From Gammaproteobacteria bacterium (GTDB taxonomy: Bacteria; Pseudomonadota; Gammaproteobacteria; UBA5335): 7,601 nt of DNA. Positions within the stretch are counted from its first letter, which is position 1. Each line of letters opens with the position of its first letter. This document shows, in pieces, positions 1-7,601 of this stretch. Where the stretch lies: the NCBI GenBank assembly GCA_011620145.1, contig WOZT01000216.1:1-7601 (forward strand), given 5' to 3'. The notes beneath the pieces are model-generated. The model made no database searches. It was not told where the DNA came from and saw only the letters and a program-made list of their open reading frames with translations. A program made the position numbers and the translations under genes.

Positions 1-1062
1 GTGCTGATCATGGCGGGCGGCACGGGCGGGCATGTGTTCCCGGCCCTGGCCGTGGCCCGGGCTTTGCGCGCGGATGGCATCGCCGTGGCCTGGCTGGGCA
101 GCCGCGGCGGGATGGAAGAGCGGGTCGTACAGCGCGACGGCATCACTTTCCATGGCATCCGCATCCGGGGCCTGCGCGGCAAGGGCGTCACGGCCTGGTT
201 GCTGGCGCCACTGCGCCTGGCCGGGGCAGTGGCCGAGGCGCTTGCCGTCATGATCCGGCTGCGCCCGCGCGTGGTGTTGGGCATGGGGGGCTTTGCGGCG
301 GGTCCCGGCGGGCTGGCGGCCTGGCTGTTGCGCCGTCCCCTGGTGATTCATGAGCAGAATGCCGTGGCCGGCTGGACCAACCGCCTGCTGGCCCGGTTGG
401 CGCGGCGGGTGCTGGGCGCGTATCCGAATGTCCTGGGATCCGTCGAGGCGGTGGGCAACCCGGTGCGTCCGGAAATTGCTGCCCTGCCGGCGCCCGAGGT
501 GCGGTTGGCCGGTCGCAAAGGACCGCTGCGGGTGTTGGTGTTGGGCGGGAGCCAGGGCGCGCGCGCCCTGAATGCCACCGTGCCTGAGGCCTTGGCCCAA
601 CTGCCGGCAGGAATCGCGGTCGAGGTGATCCATCAAACCGGCGTTTCGGAGCAGGCGCAGACCCAGCAGGCCTATGCCCGGCTCGGCGTGCAGGCGGAGG
701 TGCTGGCGTTCATCGAGGACATGGCGACGGCCTATGGCTGGGCTGACTTGGCAGTCTGTCGCGCCGGCGCCCTGACACTGGCGGAGGTGACGGCAGCCGG
801 CGTCGGCACGGTGCTGGTGCCCTACCCTCACGCCGTGGACGATCACCAGACCCGCAATGCCGAGTATTTGGTCGCGGCTGGCGCCGCCGTGCTGCAACCC
901 CAGGATTCACTGACCGTGGCGGGCCTGGCTGAGCTGCTTGCGCCCTTGCTGGGCAATCGGGACCGGTTGCGGGACATGGCGCTGCGAGCGCGCGGCCTGG
1001 CCCGACCCGATGCGACCGCCGAGGTGGTGCGGGTGTTGCGCGCGGAAGGGGGGCTGGCATGA
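1..1062 (+). CDS. murG: MurG, lipid II-forming GlcNAc transferase (5' partial)
   Basis: MurG transfers GlcNAc from UDP-GlcNAc to lipid I, giving lipid II at the cytoplasmic face of the inner membrane. The 353 visible residues show the N-terminal glycine loop GGTGGHVFP (residues 6-14), a second loop [11 protein letters not shown] (94-104), HEQN (117-120), GNPVR (152-156), the C-domain loop LGGSQGA (181-187) and the donor-binding segment [10 protein letters not shown] (253-262), whose last Glu matches the residue that contacts the UDP ribose in the E. coli enzyme. A hydrophobic stretch near residues 66-84 fits the membrane-association patch of the family. The window opens on a GTG that reads as Val in the family pattern [11 protein letters not shown]; relatives start a few residues earlier, so I infer the true start lies just upstream and only a handful of codons are missing. 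The TGA overlaps the murC ATG. Identity is very secure. Confidence 0.97.
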   Translation: MLIMAGGTGGHVFPALAVARALRADGIAVAWLGSRGGMEERVVQRDGITFHGIRIRGLRGKGVTAWLLAPLRLAGAVAEALAVMIRLRPRVVLGMGGFAAGPGGLAAWLLRRPLVIHEQNAVAGWTNRLLARLARRVLGAYPNVLGSVEAVGNPVRPEIAALPAPEVRLAGRKGPLRVLVLGGSQGARALNATVPEALAQLPAGIAVEVIHQTGVSEQAQTQQAYARLGVQAEVLAFIEDMATAYGWADLAVCRAGALTLAEVTAAGVGTVLVPYPHAVDDHQTRNAEYLVAAGAAVLQPQDSLTVAGLAELLAPLLGNRDRLRDMALRARGLARPDATAEVVRVLRAEGGLA

Positions 1063-2488
1063 GCGGCGTGTTGTCGGCGGCGCTGTTGCAGCAGGCCTGG
1101 ATGCGGCGGGTGCGGCGCATCCATTTCGTCGGCATGGGCGGTGTGGGGATGGCCGGGATCGCCGAGGTGTTGCTCAACCTGGGCTATCAAATCTCGGGCT
1201 CGGACCTGCGCGACAACGCGGCGCTGCGGCGCCTGGCCGGGTTGGGGGCCAGCGTGGCCCTGGGTCATGGCGCCGATCGGGTGGTGGGCGCCGATGTGGT
1301 GGTGGTGTCCAGCGCCATCGGCATGGAGAACCCCGAGGTCGCTGCCGCCCGGGAGCAGGGCATCCCGGTCATTCCCCGTGCGCAGATGTTGAGCGAACTG
1401 ATGCGCTTCCGCTACGGCATCGCGGTCGCGGGTACGCATGGCAAGACCACCACCACCAGCCTGGTGGCAAGCGTGCTGGCCGATGGCGGCCTGGATCCCA
1501 CCTTCGTCATCGGGGGACGCCTCAATCAGGCCGGCACCCATGCCCGGCTGGGAACGAGTCCCTATCTGGTGGCCGAGGCGGATGAGAGCGATGCGTCTTT
1601 CTTGCATCTGCAGCCCATGATCGCCGTGGTGACCAATGTGGATGCCGACCATCTGGACACCTACGGCGGCAGCTTCAGTCAGTTGCGCCAGACCTTTCTG
1701 GAATTCCTGCACAACCTGCCGTTCTATGGGCTGGCCGTGATTTGCGCGGATGATCCGACGCTGTCGGAGATGCTGCCGGAAATCGGCCGGCCGGTGGTGA
1801 GCTATGGCTTTGCAGACGGTGCGGACGTGCGGGCGCTGGTGGCACGTCCCGAGGCGGGCCGCAATCATCTGGAAGTCCAGTTTCCGGACGGCAGCCATCA
1901 TGCCCTCATTCTCAATCTGCCGGGCCGCCATAACGTGCAGAACGCGCTGGCTGCGCTGGCCGTGGGGCATGAGCTGGGCATCGCACCGGCCGCCATGGCG
2001 CAGGCCCTGGAGCAGTTCCAGGGCATCGGCCGGCGCTTCCAGCGTTATGGCGTCATCGAAACGCCCGCAGGCCCGGTGGAACTGGTGGATGACTATGGTC
2101 ACCACCCCACCGAGGTGGCGGCCACTCTGGCGGCCGCTCGCGAAACCTGGCCGGACGCCCGGCTGGTGGTCACCTTCCAGCCGCATCGCTACAGCCGCAC
2201 GCGGGACCTCCTGGAGGACTTCGCGCGCGTGTTGTCGAGCGCCGATGTCCTGGTGCTGACCGAGGTCTATGCCGCCGGGGAAACGCCCATTGCCCAGGCC
2301 GATGGCCGCACCCTGGCTCGGGCCACGCGCGCCCGGGGGCGCCTGGAGCCCGTGTTCGTGCCCACCGTGGAGGAGTTGCCCGAGGCGCTGGAGGGGCTGC
2401 TGGAGGCGGGCGATGTGCTGCTCACCCTGGGCGCCGGCGATATCGGCGGTTTGCCGGCCCGGCTGCAGCAGCGCTGGGGAGGGCGGCC

Positions 2489-2492
<4 letters not shown>
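1059..2492 (+). CDS. murC: MurC, UDP-N-acetylmuramate--L-alanine ligase
   Basis: MurC is the cytoplasmic ATP-dependent ligase that adds L-Ala to UDP-MurNAc, the first amino acid of the stem peptide. The 477 residues are of usual family length. Visible motifs in order: the UDP-binding glycine loop [14 protein letters not shown] (25-38), the ATP P-loop AGTHGKTTT (124-132), EADESD (173-178), NVDADHLD (193-200), [13 protein letters not shown] (287-299) of the central Mur ligase domain, then DDYGHHPTE (344-352) and FQPHRYSRT (373-381) in the C-terminal domain. The DDYGHHP signature separates MurC from MurD, MurE and MurF. The start is the ATG of an ATGA overlap with the murG stop, preceded by a purine-rich GAAGGGG; the roughly 20-residue leader before the IHFVGMGG strand resembles that of E. 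coli MurC. The stop overlaps murB in the same way. No defects seen. Confidence 0.98.
2478..2482 (+). promoter_or_regulatory. Shine-Dalgarno of murB
   Basis: GGAGG within the last codons of murC lies six bases before the murB ATG at 2489 and supports the overlapping start. Confidence 0.7.
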
Positions 2493-5134
<2,642 letters not shown>

Positions 5135-5135
<1 letters not shown>

Positions 5136-5161
5136 TGCCGGGCGCGCAGAAGGATAGGTAG
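5135..5161 (+). other. Possible 8-codon coupling mini-ORF between ftsQ and ftsA
   Basis: The ftsQ stop codon shares its last base with an ATG (TGATG, 5133-5137). That ATG opens an 8-codon frame, MPGAQKDR, ending at TAG 5159-5161, only two bases before the ftsA ATG. An SD-like AAGGTG lies at 5122-5127, seven bases ahead of the ATG. If used, it would carry ribosomes from ftsQ to the ftsA start and continue the coupling seen upstream. A frame this short arises easily by chance, so this is a suggestion, not a called gene. Confidence 0.25.
5150..5154 (+). promoter_or_regulatory. Shine-Dalgarno of ftsA
   Basis: AAGGA sits nine bases before the ftsA ATG at 5164 and supports that start. It lies inside the possible mini-ORF, so ribosomes translating that frame would pass over it. 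Confidence 0.7.
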
Positions 5162-5163
5162 AC

Positions 5164-6396
5164 ATGGCCAAGCGGCAGGAAAGCAATTTGATCGTCGGCC
5201 TGGACATTGGAACGTCCAAGGTGGTCTGCATCGTGGGGGAGGTGAGTCCCGGCGGGCGGGTGGAAATCATCGGCCTGGGCAGTCATCCCTCGCGCGGCCT
5301 CAAGAAGGGCGTCGTGGTCAACATCGAGTCCACGGTGCAGTCCATTCGCCGCGCGGTGGATGAAGCCGAGCTGATGGCGGATTGCGAAATCCGCGCGGTG
5401 TATGTGGGGATTGCCGGCAGCCACATCCGCAGCCTGAATTCCCACGGCATCGTCGCCATCCGCGACCGCGAGGTGCGCCAGGAGGACGTGGACCGGGTCA
5501 TCGATGCGGCGCGGGCGGTGGCGATCCCGGCGGACCAACGCATCCTGCATACCCTGCCGCAGGAATTCATCATCGACGAACAGGACGGCATCCGCGAGCC
5601 GGTGGGCATGTCCGGCGTGCGCCTGGAAGCCAAGGTCCACATCGTCACCTGCTCATCCAGCGCCGCCCAGAACATCGTCAAATGCGTGGAGCGCTGCGGC
5701 CTGCACGTGCAGGACATCATCCTGGAACAGCTCGCGTCCAGTTATGCCGTGCTGACGCCGGACGAGAAGGACCTGGGGGTGTGCCTGGTGGACATCGGCG
5801 GCGGCACCACCGATATCGCCGTGTTTACCGAAGGGGCGATCCGCCATACCGCCGTGATTCCCATTGCCGGGGACCAGGTCACCAACGACATCGCCGTCGC
5901 CCTGCGCACGCCCACTCACCACGCCGAGGAAATCAAGCTGCGCTTCGGTTGCGCCCTGCCCCAACTGATCTCCGGCGAGGAGAGCGTGGAGGTGCCGAGT
6001 GTGGGCGACCGCCCCCCCCGCCGGCTGGCCCGTCAGGTGTTGGCAGAGGTGGTCGAGCCGCGCTTCGAGGAATTGTTCAACTTGATCCAGGCGGAGGTGC
6101 GGCGCGCCGGGCTGGAGGATCTGACGGCGGCGGGCGTGGTCCTCACCGGGGGCAGCTCGCGCATGGAAGGGGTCGCCGAACTGGCGGAGGAAGTGTTTCA
6201 CGCCCAGGTGCGCATCGGCATGCCCGACCACCTGACCGGCATGGCGGATGTGGTGCGCAATCCCATGCACGCCACCGGGGTTGGCTTGCTGCTGTATGGC
6301 GCTGACAACGCGGGGCTGGGGCTGCCCCCGGCCTCAAGCGGGGGGGTGCGCAGTGTATGGGATCGGATGAAATCTTGGTTTCAGAGCAACTTCTGA
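5164..6396 (+). CDS. ftsA: FtsA, actin-like membrane tether of the Z ring
   Basis: FtsA is an actin-fold ATPase that binds the C-terminal tail of FtsZ, anchors it to the inner membrane and helps recruit and activate later division proteins. The 410 residues show the phosphate-1 motif GLDIGTSKV (12-20), the FtsA-specific 1C subdomain (about 84-163), the phosphate-2 motif LVDIGGGTTDIAV (208-220), the conserved GDRPPR (281-286), the adenosine motif VLTGGSSRMEGV (326-337), and a C-terminal amphipathic helix WDRMKSWFQSNF (399-410), the expected membrane-targeting sequence, after a short Gly/Ser/Pro linker (about 384-396). Sequence wording is close to Pseudomonas FtsA. This is the first gene of the set not overlapping its predecessor: it starts 28 bases after ftsQ with its own AAGGA. 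The gene contains a run of eight C (6012-6019) and a run of seven G (6340-6346); the frame is intact across both. Confidence 0.98.
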   Translation: MAKRQESNLIVGLDIGTSKVVCIVGEVSPGGRVEIIGLGSHPSRGLKKGVVVNIESTVQSIRRAVDEAELMADCEIRAVYVGIAGSHIRSLNSHGIVAIRDREVRQEDVDRVIDAARAVAIPADQRILHTLPQEFIIDEQDGIREPVGMSGVRLEAKVHIVTCSSSAAQNIVKCVERCGLHVQDIILEQLASSYAVLTPDEKDLGVCLVDIGGGTTDIAVFTEGAIRHTAVIPIAGDQVTNDIAVALRTPTHHAEEIKLRFGCALPQLISGEESVEVPSVGDRPPRRLARQVLAEVVEPRFEELFNLIQAEVRRAGLEDLTAAGVVLTGGSSRMEGVAELAEEVFHAQVRIGMPDHLTGMADVVRNPMHATGVGLLLYGADNAGLGLPPASSGGVRSVWDRMKSWFQSNF

Positions 6397-6409
6397 CGGG
6401 CAGAGGTTG

Positions 6410-6425
6410 CCGGTTGTTTCAACGG
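6410..6425 (+). other. Potential stem-loop downstream of ftsA
   Basis: GTTG (6413-6416) pairs with CAAC (6420-6423) around a TTT loop. Beyond one bulged G (6412), CC (6410-6411) pairs with GG (6424-6425), for six pairs in all. No T run follows, so it does not look like an intrinsic terminator. Found by eye; stability not calculated. Confidence 0.35.
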
Positions 6426-6449
6426 ATCGGAATGCGCATTACGCGCGAT
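6426..6449 (+). other. Potential stem-loop ending at the ftsZ Shine-Dalgarno
   Basis: ATCG (6426-6429) can pair with CGAT (6446-6449), and GCG (6434-6436) with CGC (6442-6444) around a CATTA loop, with an uneven internal loop between. An alternative pairing is GCGC 6434-6437 with GCGC 6443-6446. The region includes the exact 10-base palindrome AATGCGCATT (6431-6440). The outer stem ends one base before the ftsZ Shine-Dalgarno, leaving that site unpaired in this fold. Short stems make this tentative. Confidence 0.3.
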
Positions 6450-6455
6450 AAGGAG
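6450..6455 (+). promoter_or_regulatory. Strong Shine-Dalgarno of ftsZ
   Basis: AAGGAG lies seven bases before the ftsZ ATG at 6463. Together with GGAGG of murB and ddl it is among the best ribosome-binding sites in the window, in keeping with the high FtsZ amounts cells need relative to FtsA and FtsQ. It fixes the ftsZ start. Confidence 0.85.
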
Positions 6456-6462
6456 ACAGACC

Positions 6463-7601
6463 ATGTTTGAAATCGTCGATAGCGTGACAGAGAACGCGGT
6501 GATCAAGGTCATCGGTGTGGGTGGTGGTGGCGGCAATGCCGTGGCCAATATGGTGCGCGCGGGGGTTGAGGGGGTCGAATTCATCGCCGCCAACACCGAT
6601 GCCCAGGTACTGGCCAAGACCGGCGCCCGCACCCTGCTGCAACTGGGGCCGACCATCACGAAGGGTCTGGGCGCCGGCGCCAATCCCGAAGTGGGACGCC
6701 AGGCGGCCATGGAGGACCGCGAGCGCATCCAGGAAGTGATCCGCGGCGCGGACATGTTGTTCATCACCGCCGGCATGGGCGGCGGTACCGGAACCGGTGC
6801 GGCGCCGGTGGTGGCGCAGGTGGCGCGGGAACTGGGCATCCTCACCGTGGCAGTGGTCACCCGGCCTTTCTCCTTCGAGGGCGCCAAGCGCATGCAGGTG
6901 GCCCGCGAAGGCATCGCCGATCTGGCCAAGCATGTGGATTCGCTGATCACCGTTCCCAACGAGCGGCTGCTGGCGGTGCTGGGCAAGAAAATCAGTCTGC
7001 TGGATGCCTTCAAGGCGGCGGATGACGTGTTGCACAACGCGGTGTCGGGTATCGCCGATCTGATCACCCGGCCGGGCCTGATCAACGTCGATTTCGCTGA
7101 TGTGCGCACGGTCATGGCGGAAATGGGCGTGGCCATGATGGGATCCGGGACGGCCAGCGGCGATGATCGCGCGCGTATGGCGGCGGAAAAGGCCCTGCGC
7201 AGCCCGCTGCTGGATGATGTCGATCTGGCGGGTGCCCGCGGGATTCTGGTGAACGTGACCGGCGGGCCAAAACTGTCCATCGGCGAGTTCCAGGAAGTCG
7301 GCGAAACGGTGCGCGAATTCGCCTCCGACGAGGCCACCGTGGTGGTCGGCATGGTCATCGATCCTGAGATGGACGAAGACATTCGCGTCACGGTGGTGGC
7401 CACGGGTCTGGGACGCCCCGCTGCCCGGGTGGAAGAGCCGCCGGTGCGCCTGGTTCAGCGCAATGCCTCGGGCGAGGTCAATTATGGCGATCTTGATCGC
7501 CCGGCGATCACCCGCAAGCGCAGCCTTCCGGAGCGCGGCGCGCGGGCCGGGGAAAACGACCTGGACTACCTTGATGTGCCCGCCTTCCTGCGGCGTCAAG
7601 C
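6463..7601 (+). CDS. ftsZ: FtsZ, tubulin-like division GTPase (3' partial, almost complete)
   Basis: FtsZ polymerises with GTP into the ring that organises division. The frame is open from ATG 6463 to the window edge, giving 379 full codons plus two bases. It begins MFEIVDSVTENAVIKV and contains the nucleotide-binding VIGVGGGGGNAV (16-27), NTDAQVL (44-50), the tubulin signature GGGTGTG (106-112), PFSFEGAKR (135-143), and the T7 synergy loop NVDFAD (208-213) with both catalytic Asp residues (210 and 213), which complete the GTPase site of the neighbouring subunit. A linker (about 317-366) leads to the conserved tail DYLDVPAFLRRQ (368-379), which binds FtsA and other partners. E. coli FtsZ ends with the same tail plus Ala-Asp, and the last two bases (GC) fit Ala, so I infer only one or two residues and the stop are missing. 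A 66-base leader precedes the gene. Confidence 0.98.
   Translation, partial: MFEIVDSVTENAVIKVIGVGGGGGNAVANMVRAGVEGVEFIAANTDAQVLAKTGARTLLQLGPTITKGLGAGANPEVGRQAAMEDRERIQEVIRGADMLFITAGMGGGTGTGAAPVVAQVARELGILTVAVVTRPFSFEGAKRMQVAREGIADLAKHVDSLITVPNERLLAVLGKKISLLDAFKAADDVLHNAVSGIADLITRPGLINVDFADVRTVMAEMGVAMMGSGTASGDDRARMAAEKALRSPLLDDVDLAGARGILVNVTGGPKLSIGEFQEVGETVREFASDEATVVVGMVIDPEMDEDIRVTVVATGLGRPAARVEEPPVRLVQRNASGEVNYGDLDRPAITRKRSLPERGARAGENDLDYLDVPAFLRRQ

Noticed and set aside
843..2186. Long minus-strand open frame of 447 codons opposite murG/murC
   Set aside because: It is a shadow of high-GC coding sequence. Its His/Gln/Arg-rich translation has no recognisable motif, while the + strand carries complete MurG and MurC motifs.
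6410..6425. Rho-independent terminator after ftsA
   Set aside because: The hairpin is not followed by a T run, and ending transcription before ftsZ would not suit the operon.
6414..6442. Possible sigma-70 promoter for ftsZ: TTGTTT (6414-6419), 17-base spacer, CATTAC (6437-6442)
   Set aside because: Only the TTG of the -35 and three of six -10 bases match. The spacing is right, but this is too weak to call without transcript data.
6381..7599. Minus-strand open frames of 340 and 386 codons opposite ftsZ
   Set aside because: Shadows of the ftsZ reading frame; the + strand encodes FtsZ from the GTP-binding motifs to the conserved tail.

Overview
This window is a contiguous piece of the division and cell wall (dcw) cluster of a bacterium, all on the + strand. 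The order is murG (5' end cut by the window), murC, murB, ddl, ftsQ, ftsA and ftsZ (3' end cut by the window). Base composition is roughly two-thirds G+C by eye. The gene order, with murB between murC and ddl, and the Pseudomonas-like wording of Ddl, FtsA and FtsZ suggest a high-GC gammaproteobacterium, perhaps a Chromatiales/Ectothiorhodospiraceae-type or related lineage. I would not name a genus from sequence alone.

Layout: positions 1-5135 hold five genes (murG, murC, murB, ddl, ftsQ). Each is joined to the next by a 4-base ATGA overlap, so they are packed with no intergenic DNA. After ftsQ there is a 28-base gap before ftsA, spanned by a possible 8-codon mini-ORF. After ftsA there is a 66-base gap before ftsZ, the longest non-coding stretch here. 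It holds two adjoining potential stem-loops followed by a strong Shine-Dalgarno sequence. No tRNA, rRNA, mobile element, CRISPR array or convincing terminator is visible, and there is no gene-free stretch over 300 bases.

How the genes work together: MurC, MurB and Ddl are cytoplasmic steps of peptidoglycan precursor synthesis (UDP-MurNAc formation, L-Ala addition, D-Ala-D-Ala supply). MurG makes lipid II at the inner face of the membrane. FtsZ forms the division ring, FtsA tethers it to the membrane, and FtsQ is the periplasmic hub that links the ring to septal wall synthesis. Known active-site motifs appear intact in all seven products. This is essential core genome; I see no evidence of a new system. 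The points worth a second look are small: coupling arrangements, the ftsA-ftsZ leader, an Arg/Ser-rich FtsQ tail and homopolymer tracts.
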